A DNA stretch of 64,000 nucleotides from Candidatus Methylobacter oryzae. GTDB taxonomy: Bacteria > Pseudomonadota > Gammaproteobacteria > Methylococcales > Methylomonadaceae. The notes under the pieces were generated by a model. The model was not told the origin of the DNA, made no database searches, and saw nothing but the letters and a program-made list of their open reading frames with translations. The position numbers and the translations under genes were made by a program. The stretch is from the NCBI RefSeq assembly GCF_003994235.2, contig NZ_RYFG02000115.1, forward strand, positions 1-64,000, written 5' to 3'. Shown one piece after another: positions 29,601-35,209 of this stretch (positions within the stretch are counted from its first letter, which is position 1; each line of letters opens with the position of its first letter).

Positions 29601-30028
29601 TTCTGGTCAATGTGATGTCGGAGATGATTCCTGATTTATCGTTGCAGGAACTGCGGGAATTGGACGGCGAGGAAGAGCAACTGCATTATGTGATGGATAA
29701 GGCCTTGGAAGTAGGATTCTTCCCGCCCGGCACCGATTTTATGGTGTTCAGGCGTTTATGGGAGGTTTTAATAACCAATCGCCGCATCATCCAGACCTAT
29801 ATTCCGAAGAGATACGACGGGAAGATCTCCTTTTTCCAGGCCACCGAACTGGGCAAGGGCTTGCATGTCAAAACCAGCGAGGCCTGGAAACAGTTTGTTG
29901 CCCAGGAACTCGATCTTCATATCATCCCCGGCAATCATTACAACATGGTTAGTTCTCCGCAAGTTGAAGTCCTTGCCGATAAACTGGCCCTGTGTATGGA
30001 ACGCATCAATGTGTCGGGTTTAAGTTAG
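17624..30028 (+). CDS. Hybrid PKS-NRPS: KS-DH-KR-ACP-C-A-T-KS-AT-KR-ACP-TE
   Basis: A 4134-residue hybrid. KS1: DTACSSS near 190, EAHGTGT, NFGH. No AT follows; instead a DH-like region (about 500-750, His in NEHKAGG and Asp in LLDAALS, but the usual Pro and Gln/His are replaced) and a KR (TGGLGGMG near 960, with Ser, Tyr and Asn). ACP1 GGDSI is near 1254. C has HHIVADA near 1440. The A domain (near 1910) reads DLFNNALTYK, an alanine code. T GGHSL is near 2293. KS2: QTACSTS near 2524, ETHGTGT, NIGH. AT: GHSIGEY near 2967, HAFH indicating malonyl-CoA. KR2 (TGGLGGIG near 3500), ACP2 GGDSL near 3813, type I TE with GWSFGG near 3945 and GNHYNM. It would extend the Thr chain by C2, add Ala, extend by C2 and release the product. 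Confidence 0.95.
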   Translation: MKKILTIPKQANVNIKESSTKDIAIIGVSLKLADYEDTENFWEDLVSAKDRIRAIPEQRKKDADEILRFLGQDPEQFSYREIAYLDRVDEFDYRFFHLSPKEAEIMSPNQRLFMQTAWKALEDAGYGGTKLKGAKVGVFMGMSSAHEYGELAGQIYRDDSEQIFLSNVPSNTATRLSFVLDWRGPALMVDTACSSSLTAVHLACRALRANECKLALVGTVKTAILPVALEKVEIESSDGRTRTFDDSSDGTGGGEGVIAVLLKPLNQALKDQDSIYAVIKGSALNQDGTAAGMTVPNADAQAELIDQAWKDAGIDPRNLRFIEAHGTGTKLGDPIEIDGINKAFAKYTNDRQFCAVSSVKTNFGHLDHAAGLIGLVKAALSLQKKKIPPLAHFKKANSKIPFANSPVFPADRLIDLSDAEQPLLCGVSAFGLSGVNCHVVLEEAPAPKQTDVSPKVFHRFEKKRCWLKVPAAPYATNRDAVFIKQTPAQTPGQLIYEIGIDSGEDWLLNEHKAGGQTCLVGVAYFQLLAEIAKKQGYKSPLAVHELFWENLLVITPEEIRTSPDRLVATLKASPDGHAVSVLRKQPAGNWTQYATAEIKTAFDTAPARLDIEQIKARCEAIELPGRGFNSGNQSLVEVGRRWDCLEKIWKNDNERLTLLKLKDEFKADLNRFDFHPPLLDAALSSGLTEPGFLPMMCADAKLYRPIGGEIYSYVTAKSESEEIQKYDVVLADADGQLCAEFRGLTFKRVQHQCGLFRTVWLPKEQQHLQTPGEVCVLGNFSPLQDRQTFAIPRSEDQCMALIENLEKHRIGKIIYSPSLPDGDCASLEELESSLDLGVTGLFRLVKNLIKQNGTRALEILVIGKNTFEVTNDEPHLNPAYAALSGLAKVIPLEYDNIACKFLDLDDTATAEQVLAEFTGFDSPARPAAYRNGIRYEQDFRAIQSSGTAVAIKEQGVYLITGGLGGMGIEFAKDLAAQKSVKLALIGRTGLPPREEWAAAQDGKVAEKIKVILDIEAGGSEVLVIAADVSDPVQMEQAINETREKLGNIDGVLHCAGIAGDGYLFRKEEATFAGVLRPKIQGTWLLDRLTRQDKPDFFILCSALSAVLGAPGQGDYIAANAYQDAFAAFRNKQGLRTLAINWPAWKETGMAFDWQVSESQYALTTKEAIDLLHKLLAYEGSQGIIVPPDLVIQDVSQAPKEKEHTETKAKQQATVVLSGRDDGSYSPVEIAVAQSWAEILGYDEINVLDDYYSLGGDSIDANKISNLIAKKLGTKVSMDVIFSHPTIEKYAAFIDNKNRDSESRNAIEVVEKQPYYPASAAQRRLYILWELSKQSLGYNLPSILFIENKVDAGQLARAFDKLIARHESFRVSFAMKEGRLVQVIADHVDFTLSEIALKRSELDAYAGKFSRPFDLAKAPLLRAELATLDTGEQVLLFDVHHIVADAFSLQIIFQELNAFYKNENLPELKIQYKDFARWQNAHFETEAFKVHRDYWLKQFEQDIPVLDFPFDFQRPPVITYEGAVLSFSVDEELLNKVRHFSAKNETTPFMVFLSAFYLLFHKYSRQDDIIIAIADLGRNAPEVSETIGMFINHLAIRAFPKDEKTPAAFLAEVKELMVNAYAHQEYPFDQLVQKLNLPRDMSRDPLTGITFSYMNFEQPEQDESGLQFRPYQGQVKDSSKFDMAIFGTEFPDKIDFAIEYYSAVLSEATMEQFGARFLKTLGELVGEAAKTIADIDVLTAGEREKILVDFNRTRVPYPADQCVHEFFEAQAEKTPDAVALVFGEQSLSYSELNSLANQTALHLQSIGVGPEVLVGVCMQRSIEMIVGMLGILKAGGAYLPLDPDYPAERLAFMLEDAQILVLLTQSSLTGTLPATQARILCMDSAAESLRQLNSANIQSAVKPDNLAYVIYTSGSTGKPKGVAINHRNTAAFIAWSKTVFSLEELAGVAATTSICFDLSVFEIFVPLAVGGSSILLENALRLPELPADANVTLLNTVPSVINELVKLDLIPASVQVVNLAGEALKNDLVQRVYQSDTIKKVYNLYGPTEDTTYSTFALMKKGDTEAPLIGRPIDNTQAFILDNNCRPVPIGVAGELYLGGAGLARGYLNRPEMTDERFIANPFGEAGSRLYKTGDLARFLADGNIQYLGRLDNQVKIRGFRIEIPEIEATLGKYPAIVESAVLALESSDRKEKTLVAYIVADQNLDPAELKKFLNQWLPSHMVPSSFILLDAMPLTPNGKMDRRALEAIGGNSGAPENQAVMPQTELEERIAGLWKKVLRVDKVGIHDNFFEVGGHSLLLLQLQQELQTVLGKRPPMVDLFHYPTIHAFAAHLTGGAKAPEIAAPAPAVSSTTKDIAVIGMAGRFPGASDVDSFWANLRDGIESISFFSEEELLAEGIDPVLVRNPSYVKANGILDGIELFDAAFFGFSPREAEIMDPQQRLFMECAAAAIEHAGYDAERINRPVGVFAGAGMNTYYTDNLSSNRELLQAVGDYQLMVSNQNDFITTRTSYKLNLKGPSVNIQTACSTSLVAVHMACQSLLNGECDIALAGGISVKANQKSGYLYVDGMILSPDGHCRAFDAAAQGTVGGNGVGIVMLKKLDQAIADKDCIHAVIKGSAINNDGILKAGYTAPSVEGQAEVITRAMRGIAPETITYIETHGTGTPMGDPIEIAALTQAYQAHTGKKQFCAIGSVKTNIGHLDAAAGIAGLIKTIQALKHKSLPPSLHFKKPNPEIDFAGSPFYVNSRQAEWTSGGTPRRAGVSSFGIGGTNAHLVLEEAPEVLPASHESRPQVLLLSARTESALEKATANLAEHFRQNPDINLADAAFTLNTGRKVFKHRRMLVCRTADEAVKTLSTANGLLSRKCESDGHPVVFLFSGQGSQYVNMASGLYAREPVFREQVDRCANILIPLMGLDIRDILYPANGATEQQATELEQTAVAQPALFVIEYALSQLWMAWGVQPAAMLGHSIGEYVAACLAGVFSLEQALELVALRGRLMQSLPAGAMLSVVLSEQQIQPYLNADISLAAVNASSLSVVSGPSDAIEALENRLSLQDIQSIRLHTSHAFHSAMMEPILPAFVDCLSKMTLNAPQKPYISNLSGDWVTAEQATDPNYWARHLRSAVRFTDGMETLLKAPESVFLEVGPGRVLTTLVKRHSPSTGEPETVSSLPSPKDPVDDDQTVLAALGKLWLAGVSADWFAVHERMKPRRIAMPTYPFERQRYWIDGKDAPAGNSPVPQNTREKLPDWFYLPSWKISAPLNLWLEQEQTPEPANWLLFIDDCGLGDSLAEQLEGLGQAVVTVKAGKAWRQLSDNAYVMNPETAEDYETLLNQLRATQSLPQTIVHLWSVNRLDSRGTETEITAQAQATGFYSLLFLAQVLGKQQQSPLELIAVSNNMQAVTGDEQLQPEKATLLGPVQTIPQEYANIQCRSVDVTLPIANAESEQRLIGQLLAEILSKTADRAIAYRGKQRWLPSYESIHLEQAKTKKRSLLKEKGTYLITGGLGGIGLTLAEYLGKNFSANLILIGRSAFPQQNDWAGWLESHEADDETSLKIQALQALENQGVRLWIAQADAANLQQMQDVVAKANERFGPIHGVIHAAGLAGGGVIQRKTPETAASVLAPKVDGSVVLHTLFKDAKLDFLLLCSSLSAIFEAFGQVDYCAANAFLDAYALYLRSQGIPAISLNWDLWREVGMAVKTATPDSLRERREQEMQLGITPEEGREVFRLVMESALTRLMVSTQKLEPRLERPATAALPEPEPKTADSAMRMHSRPELSVPLVVPRSNIELALVNIWQKLLGIEPIGTQDDFFELGGDSLLAIGLISKLKEKLNKELSTASLYQASTVEKQAILLMEQDDSSPWSPLVDIQPEGSKPPLFCVHPAGGHAICYYDLSRCLDKDQPFYGLQASGLEEGQEPYATAEEMAAFYLKTIKEHFPQGPYRLAGWSFGGLIAFELAQQFRVQGDEVALLALFDTQLSDTLTGDQVAEEDSAEILVNVMSEMIPDLSLQELRELDGEEEQLHYVMDKALEVGFFPPGTDFMVFRRLWEVLITNRRIIQTYIPKRYDGKISFFQATELGKGLHVKTSEAWKQFVAQELDLHIIPGNHYNMVSSPQVEVLADKLALCMERINVSGLS

Positions 30029-30088
30029 TGATTCGGAAAAGGAAAACTATAAAAGCCCGGTGCTATCAATAACGCAGACGCCAATGAT

Positions 30089-30156
30089 CTTAAAGCGGGA
30101 TCGCGGATTTTTGCGTGCTCAGTTCATGACCATGCCAACCATGTGCCCGCTTTAAG
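30089..30156. repeat. 11-bp perfect inverted repeat between the PKS gene and efpL
   Basis: CTTAAAGCGGG at 30089-30099 is exactly complementary to CCCGCTTTAAG at 30146-30156, with a 46-nt loop. It lies about 60 nt after the PKS-NRPS stop. It could be a long-loop RNA hairpin near the end of the biosynthetic transcript or a leftover element. There is no U-tract, so it is not called a terminator. Confidence 0.5.
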
Positions 30157-30170
30157 CTTGAATTCTACGA

Positions 30171-30176
30171 TATAAT
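30171..30176 (+). promoter_or_regulatory. Candidate -10 box for efpL
   Basis: A perfect TATAAT lies 100 nt before the efpL GTG start. The -35 region at 16-18 nt spacing is weak, so assignment rests on the -10 and its position after the end of the large biosynthetic operon. Confidence 0.4.
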
Positions 30177-30275
30177 GGCTGTCATGGCGGCTTGAGTCTG
30201 GTTAGTCTTGGCGCTGTTTTTTAACATGAATGCTTGCTGCAATGCTGTCGGCAAGTTTAATCAAGAGGATATTTC

Positions 30276-30842
30276 GTGGCAAAAGCGAGTGATTTAAAAA
30301 GAGGGATGGTGGTTGAGATAAACGGCGTACCGCATGCGGTTAAGCAGGTTGATGCTAAAAGTCCATCGTCCCGCGGCGCATCGACTTTATATAAAATCCG
30401 TTTTACTAATCTTAAAACCGGTCAAAAACTGGATGAGTCGTTAAAAGGCGATGATTTTTTTAAGGATGCCGATCTGGTGCGCGCTAAAGTGCAGTTTTCT
30501 TATGTCGACGGGGATAACTATATCTTCATGGATATGGAAGATTACACCCAATACAGCTTGAGCAGCGAAGATTTGGAAGGCCAAATCGAGTATTTGACCG
30601 AAGGCCTGGAAGGCATCGTGGCTTTGTTGGTCGATGATGCGGTGTTGGGCATTGAATTGCCAAGCTCCGTGGTGTTGCCGATCGTGGAGACGGCACCGGC
30701 CATTAAAGGGGCAACCGCATCGGGACGCACCAAGACAGCCAGGGTGACTACCGGGCTGGAGGTTCAGGTCCCTGAATATCTGGAAACTAATGAGCTGATT
30801 AAGATCAATACCGAGACCGGCAAATTCATGTCGCGTGCTTAG
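30276..30842 (+). CDS. efpL: Elongation factor P-like protein EfpL (YeiP)
   Basis: A 188-residue three-domain (KOW/OB/OB) translation factor of the EF-P family, cytoplasmic and acting at the ribosomal P site to relieve stalling. The tip of domain I, which carries a modified lysine in EF-P, reads SPSSRGAST here with an arginine at the tip, as in the YeiP/EfpL branch. The GTG start is chosen from the ribosome site AGAGGA (30264-30269) and the conserved start MAKASDLKRGM. It is expressed separately from the PKS upstream, with a TATAAT between them. Confidence 0.9.
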   Translation: MAKASDLKRGMVVEINGVPHAVKQVDAKSPSSRGASTLYKIRFTNLKTGQKLDESLKGDDFFKDADLVRAKVQFSYVDGDNYIFMDMEDYTQYSLSSEDLEGQIEYLTEGLEGIVALLVDDAVLGIELPSSVVLPIVETAPAIKGATASGRTKTARVTTGLEVQVPEYLETNELIKINTETGKFMSRA

Positions 30843-30951
30843 TTGTATTTGCCGGTATCCGCCAGCCTATAATTTAGATTATCGACAATACCGATTAGGT
30901 GGGTTTTATCCGTGCTGATCATTCAACTCCGCATTCCAATCGCTGAAATTA

Positions 30952-32091
30952 ATGACTATCCGTTTGACTGTTGCTCAAGGCGAGTTTGAGCTGAACCGGC
31001 TGCCGAAGCGGCCGCGAGAGCTGCTGCAAGCCTGGGATGCGGCCGATGAATACTTACTCGATACCGTCGCGGAAAAGCTAAAGCTGCCGGAAGATGCGCG
31101 GATCTTGATAGTGAATGACAGTTTCGGCGCTTTGGCTGTAGCGCTAAACGCTTTTCGGCCTCATGCCATATCGGACTCTTATCTGTCGCAGCAGGCGACG
31201 CGGCTCAATCTTGCCGCAAACGGCTTGCCTGAACACAGTGTCAGCTTGCTGAACAGTCTTGACATATTGGACGGTGCATTTGACTTGGTGCTGATTAAGG
31301 TCCCGAAGACCCTGGCATTATTGGAAGACGAGCTGATACGTTTGCGTCCCCATTTGACCGCTTCAACCCAGGTGATATTGGCGGGTATGATTAAAAATCT
31401 GCCGCCTTCGGTTTGGAAATTGTTGGAGCGCCTGATTGGGCCGACAACGACTTCGCTGGCAAAAAAGAAGGCTCGGCTGATTTTTACCGCTCTCGATGCC
31501 GAACTGGCCATTCCTTCCAATCCTTATCCGGTTTACTATCGGCTTGAAAACACCGAGTATTTGATCGTCAACCACGCAAACGTGTTTTCCCGTGACAGTC
31601 TTGATATCGGGACGCGCTTTTTCCTCCAACATCTCCCGTTCCAGAAGGATGTCCGCGATATTATCGATTTAGGTTGCGGCAACGGCTTGGTCGGTTTAAT
31701 CGCCGCCGAGCGTAATCCGGCTGCGACCGTGCATTTTTTCGACGAGTCTTTTATGGCTGTCGCATCGGCCAGGGAGAATTTCTACCTTGCGTTCGGAGAG
31801 CAGCGCGAGGCGACTTTTCACGTCGGCGACGGATTGATGGAAGCTGAATCGGCGTCGGCCGACCTGATTCTTTGCAACCCGCCGTTCCATCAGCAAAATA
31901 CGGTCGGCGATCAGATTGCCGTCGGTTTATTCCAGCAAGCGCGAAGAGTATTGCGCCAAGGCGGCGAGTTGTGGGTAATCGGTAATCGCCACCTGGATTA
32001 TCATATTTATCTTGGCCGTCTTTTTGGGAATCACGAGATCGTCGCGTCTAACGCGAAATTTGTCGTTGTGAAGGCTGTATTGCGCGGTTAA
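30952..32091 (+). CDS. rlmG: 23S rRNA (guanine-1835-N2)-methyltransferase RlmG
   Basis: A 379-residue class I SAM methyltransferase with a degenerate N-terminal methyltransferase-like domain and a catalytic C-terminal domain. The SAM motif DLGCGNGLVG is near residue 240, and the N2-guanine motif NPPF (CNPPFHQ) near residue 312. The N-terminal segment LLQAWDAADEYLL is characteristic of RlmG rather than RsmC. Length agrees with the family. The last codons and stop lie in a 43-bp segment duplicated 76 nt downstream. Confidence 0.88.
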   Translation: MTIRLTVAQGEFELNRLPKRPRELLQAWDAADEYLLDTVAEKLKLPEDARILIVNDSFGALAVALNAFRPHAISDSYLSQQATRLNLAANGLPEHSVSLLNSLDILDGAFDLVLIKVPKTLALLEDELIRLRPHLTASTQVILAGMIKNLPPSVWKLLERLIGPTTTSLAKKKARLIFTALDAELAIPSNPYPVYYRLENTEYLIVNHANVFSRDSLDIGTRFFLQHLPFQKDVRDIIDLGCGNGLVGLIAAERNPAATVHFFDESFMAVASARENFYLAFGEQREATFHVGDGLMEAESASADLILCNPPFHQQNTVGDQIAVGLFQQARRVLRQGGELWVIGNRHLDYHIYLGRLFGNHEIVASNAKFVVVKAVLRG

Positions 32092-32120
32092 CTTGATAAA
32101 GATCAGGCAAAAAAAACTCC
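32078..32120. repeat. 43-bp direct repeat, copy 1 (end of rlmG)
   Basis: This 43-nt segment, starting TATTGCGCGGTTAACTTGAT and ending in an A8 tract plus CTCC, covers the last four rlmG codons, the stop and downstream sequence. An identical copy starts at 32154, 76 nt away. On the minus strand the A8 tract is a U8 run after a short CCATC/GATGG hairpin, so this copy may also act as a weak terminator. Confidence 0.85.
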
Positions 32121-32153
32121 ATCGATGCTTGCGCTGATGGATAGGTCGGAGAG

Positions 32154-32196
32154 TATTGCGCGGTTAACTTGATAAAGATCAGGCAAAAAAAACTCC
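32154..32196. repeat. 43-bp direct repeat, copy 2
   Basis: Exact copy of 32078-32120, including the now non-functional rlmG stop region and the A8 tract. Here the tract follows a stronger hairpin on the minus strand. The perfect identity suggests a recent local duplication. Confidence 0.85.
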
Positions 32197-32219
32197 CGAT
32201 GCCGATCAAGCATGGGAGT
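32185..32219 (-). terminator. Intrinsic terminator for the small minus-strand gene
   Basis: On the minus strand ACTCCCATGC pairs with GCAT-C-GGGAGT (10 bp with one bulged base, 7-nt loop), followed directly by eight U residues. It lies about 60 nt after the stop of the 70-residue membrane protein gene, so it ends that transcript and separates it from rlmG. Confidence 0.75.
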
Positions 32220-32277
32220 GAGGAGTCAAACAGGAGAGATACTGTTTGAGGTAGGATACCAAGAGGTGGTGAAAAAT

Positions 32278-32490
32278 TTAGCCTAGCAATTTGCGACTCA
32301 AAACGATATTGCTGAACAGGGCGGCAGTCGCGAACATAATTGTCGAAACAATGAATTCGCCTGAAAGAAAGCCTGGAATACCAATGAAAAACATCAGCCC
32401 TATTAAAATATCTCTTTGAAAATCAGTCGTTTTAAATGCCCTTTGCTGTTTTGAAGATAAGAAATGAGTAGCGTTGGACGTACTATACAT
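32278..32490 (-). CDS. Small two-helix membrane protein of unknown function
   Basis: A 70-residue protein with two hydrophobic stretches (about residues 28-42 and 46-63) separated by a short GFLSGE turn, and a basic C-terminus (SRKLLG). The N-terminal 25 residues are polar. I do not recognise the family. A strong intrinsic terminator follows it and there is no overlapping alternative gene, which supports it as real. It stands alone between rlmG and a PilZ gene. Confidence 0.6.
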   Translation of the reverse strand: MYSTSNATHFLSSKQQRAFKTTDFQRDILIGLMFFIGIPGFLSGEFIVSTIMFATAALFSNIVLSRKLLG

Positions 32491-32841
32491 ACGTAAAAAA
32501 TGGTTGACAATATCAGTTAGTATTGATTAACAGTTTCCTAATTGGAAATAGTTTGTTTAAGCGGCTCATATTTAAAACGCAAAAATATCCGTCTGAAGCC
32601 TGTGTATAAGGTTTTCAGTTACGCGCTTTGAATCGAAACGGCGAATGATGATTAATATCCTGCGGCTTAAAGCTGACGCTATATGCTGAAGAAAATTTAG
32701 TGCGGCGGTTAATGATTGCGTATGCCGATGCAGGACCTGGAAGGATGTTTTAGATAGCGAAGGCGCTTCGATTGAAGCTATCAAGCGCCCTGGATATAAC
32801 TGATGGGCAATAATGCCGGAGAATTCGGTTTCTAATTCCTG
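32491..32841. other. Intergenic region with small hairpins, no confident gene
   Basis: This 351-nt AT-rich stretch contains a 70-codon minus-strand frame (32572-32784) without recognisable features or a clear ribosome site. There is also a GGCGCTT/AAGCGCC inverted repeat (32762-32789) that encloses a smaller GCTTC/GAAGC hairpin. Nothing here is convincing as a gene. Confidence 0.4.
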
Positions 32842-33210
32842 CTATTCGATCAATGCCAATAAATCTCTTTCTAATAAAGTACTGTTGCCTAGGTTGAGTT
32901 CAACTAATCGGCGTAATTCGGAGATGCTGTCAATGTCAATATGCTCGCATTTAAAGCCCACCTTACTGCCTACAACATGAGTTACGCTTAATTCCATTTT
33001 TATCTGCACTTGTTCGGACAAGCGCAATGTGAGGGTATAAAGTTCTTTCGGGTCTTCTTCCCAAGGAAGTTCGAAACGTAATAAACAGCCTTTTAAACAC
33101 AAATCGATAATTTCGCAATGCCACGTTTTTTCTTTACAGCTTAAAAGAACTTCCGCTGTGTAGACGATACGATGAAAATGACGGCTGTCGTTGTTTTCTG
33201 TTGAATGCAT
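32842..33210 (-). CDS. PilZ domain protein
   Basis: A 122-residue single-domain protein with the PilZ c-di-GMP signature: an N-terminal RHFHR arginine motif (residues 10-14) and a degenerate D-x-S-x-x-G motif reading DLCLKG near residue 36, in which the Ser is Cys. It probably binds c-di-GMP and acts as a small cytoplasmic effector. It follows the FHA gene by 6 nt, so both form one minus-strand operon close to the flagellar regulator fleQ. Confidence 0.78.
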   Translation of the reverse strand: MHSTENNDSRHFHRIVYTAEVLLSCKEKTWHCEIIDLCLKGCLLRFELPWEEDPKELYTLTLRLSEQVQIKMELSVTHVVGSKVGFKCEHIDIDSISELRRLVELNLGNSTLLERDLLALIE

Positions 33211-33216
33211 AAGGAA

Positions 33217-33849
33217 TTAATTTAAAAAAAATTGCAGGGATGTGTTATCAACAACCAACACATCATTGGTGTTTAATTTTAAGGATTTGTCGTTCAAGGG
33301 CTCGTTATTGACGGTTATCGTGCCGCTATTTTCCAAGACGGAAACAAAATAGCCATCTTTTCTTCTCGATATTGCAATAACGCCGCTGCCGTTGTGGCCA
33401 AGCCGCGTCATAGATTTTTTTAATTGTAAAATTTTGCCGATATTGTTGCCGTTCATGATTTGCAAGTTAGCGGCAGGGGTATGTATTTCGTTGTCAATTT
33501 CCCGATTGAGTAATTTTACGTCTTCGTCAATAAGGTTTTCCGCTTGAGAAGATTCTACAAATTCTGTGGTATTGAAAATAATCTCATGCTTTCCCAACGA
33601 TATAATGTCGTTGTTACTGAGATTGCAGGCTTTGACAGGCTTGCCATTGATTATTAGCGGGAATTCATCATTAAGTTGCTTAATAATGTATTCACTGTCG
33701 CGAATAACTATGGCGGCGTGAGCGGGCGCCACTGCCAAGCTGTCAATGGTTAAATCATTGGTTTCATCGCGACCGATATGTATGATTCCATGCTCAAACA
33801 AGCTCGAATGGATAGCTTTATTTTTAAAAAAAACAGTGAGTTTTGCCAT
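33217..33849 (-). CDS. Tandem FHA domain protein
   Basis: A 210-residue protein with two forkhead-associated modules. The first (residues 1-95) has the IGRDETNDLTID signature and AHAAI in place of the usual SxxH. The second (about 120-205) has RLGHNGSGVIAISRRKDG. FHA domains bind phosphothreonine peptides, but the first module lacks the canonical Ser-x-x-His, so binding there may be altered. It is encoded 6 nt before the PilZ gene, suggesting joint signalling. Confidence 0.72.
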   Translation of the reverse strand: MAKLTVFFKNKAIHSSLFEHGIIHIGRDETNDLTIDSLAVAPAHAAIVIRDSEYIIKQLNDEFPLIINGKPVKACNLSNNDIISLGKHEIIFNTTEFVESSQAENLIDEDVKLLNREIDNEIHTPAANLQIMNGNNIGKILQLKKSMTRLGHNGSGVIAISRRKDGYFVSVLENSGTITVNNEPLNDKSLKLNTNDVLVVDNTSLQFFLN

Positions 33850-33958
33850 TGAACCGGTAGCTCATCTTTAAACGAGTCCTGATTATAGACGGTATTTTTT
33901 AGTTGTTAAAGAAATTCGCTTTTTGGGGTTATTGCTCAGTCAGCTCGGCTGTCAGGGC

Positions 33959-35209
33959 TTATTTTTTAGGCAAGAATTTAACCAGCTTAACGCTATTTTC
34001 ATCCCGTTTTATGATTTCCAGAATGTATCCATGCAGCTTGATACTGGTACCTGCTTCTGGAATGGTTTCCATGAATTCGATAATAAGCCCGTTCAGCGTT
34101 TTTGGCCCTTCCGTTGGCAGCGACCACTGCGTGACACGGTTTAATTCTCTAATGGTAATGTTGGCGTCGACCAGATAGCTACCGTCGCTTTGTGTCCTTA
34201 CCGCGACATCGTCGGTAATCAGTTCCCCTACTATTTCCTGCAATAAATCGTCCATTGTGACCAGTCCTTGCACGTCGCCATATTCATCGACCACTAAACC
34301 GATGCGGATCTTTTCATGTTTAAAACGATGCATTTGATTATGCACCGGGGTACTTTCAGGGATAAATGAAGGCTTATCCAGCAGGTTTATGATGGTTTGT
34401 TTGTCAAAATCTTCTTGATTAAGTAATGCGAGGACTTTTCTTAAATGTATGAAGCCGATAATTCTGTCGATACTGGTTTTATAGACCGGTAAACGAGTAT
34501 GCGGGCTGGTTTTTATTTTGATAATAATGTCCTCAATAGGTAGCTCAAGGTCTACGCCAATGATTTCATTGCGGGGCGTCATAATGTCTTCGACAGTCGC
34601 CGATTCAAGATCCAATATGCCCATCAGCATTTTTTGGTAACGTAAAGGCATTAAGCTCTCTGCGTCGCTAATAATGCTTTTTAGTTCCTCTTTATTTAAT
34701 GCGTCACGGTTATCTTTTTTGACATCGACACCGGCTATTCGCAGAAGCAGATTAACAAATAAGTTCACGAACCAAACGACGGGATACAATATTTTCAGTA
34801 GAGGGGTGTAGAGCCAGGCCGCGGGGAAAGCCAGAGGTTCGGGTTTGACTGCGGCAATTGTTTTGGGGGTTACTTCTGAGAAAATAAGCATTGCGATAGT
34901 CAAAATTACCGCGGCAATAGCAACACTGGATTCCTCGTCGGCGTAGAGTTTAATGGCAATGACAGTCGCGACCGAGGATGCGAAATTGTTAACAAAGGTA
35001 TTACACAGTAAAACCAAGCAAAGTAAGCGTTCCGGTCGTTGCAGCAATCGATGCGCTTTGGTTGCGCTGGAATGTTTTAGTTTGACTAGATGTCTTAAAC
35101 GATAACGGTTTAACGTCATCAAGGCTGTTTCCGAGCCGGAAAAAAAAGCGGAAAAAATAAGCATGGCGGCAAGTATGCCGAACAGCATGCTAAGGGGCAT
35201 ATCGTTCAA
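33959..35209 (-). CDS. CNNM/CorC-type membrane protein (DUF21-CBS-CorC_HlyC)
   Basis: A 416-residue inner-membrane protein. An N-terminal DUF21/CNNM region holds three to four helices (residues 8-165, starting FFSGSETALMTLNRYR). A CBS pair follows (about 195-320, starting EDIMTPRNEI), then a C-terminal CorC_HlyC domain (about 330-416). The family is linked to Mg2+/Co2+ transport or efflux (YfjD/CorB-like). It is on the minus strand, divergent from fleQ. A paralogue lies at 54.6-55.9 kb. Confidence 0.85.
   Translation of the reverse strand: MNDMPLSMLFGILAAMLIFSAFFSGSETALMTLNRYRLRHLVKLKHSSATKAHRLLQRPERLLCLVLLCNTFVNNFASSVATVIAIKLYADEESSVAIAAVILTIAMLIFSEVTPKTIAAVKPEPLAFPAAWLYTPLLKILYPVVWFVNLFVNLLLRIAGVDVKKDNRDALNKEELKSIISDAESLMPLRYQKMLMGILDLESATVEDIMTPRNEIIGVDLELPIEDIIIKIKTSPHTRLPVYKTSIDRIIGFIHLRKVLALLNQEDFDKQTIINLLDKPSFIPESTPVHNQMHRFKHEKIRIGLVVDEYGDVQGLVTMDDLLQEIVGELITDDVAVRTQSDGSYLVDANITIRELNRVTQWSLPTEGPKTLNGLIIEFMETIPEAGTSIKLHGYILEIIKRDENSVKLVKFLPKK

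Noticed and set aside
32572-32784. 70-codon minus-strand frame between the small membrane protein and PilZ genes
   Set aside because: No homology is recognised, there is no clear ribosome site, and it overlaps a hairpin. It is left as intergenic.
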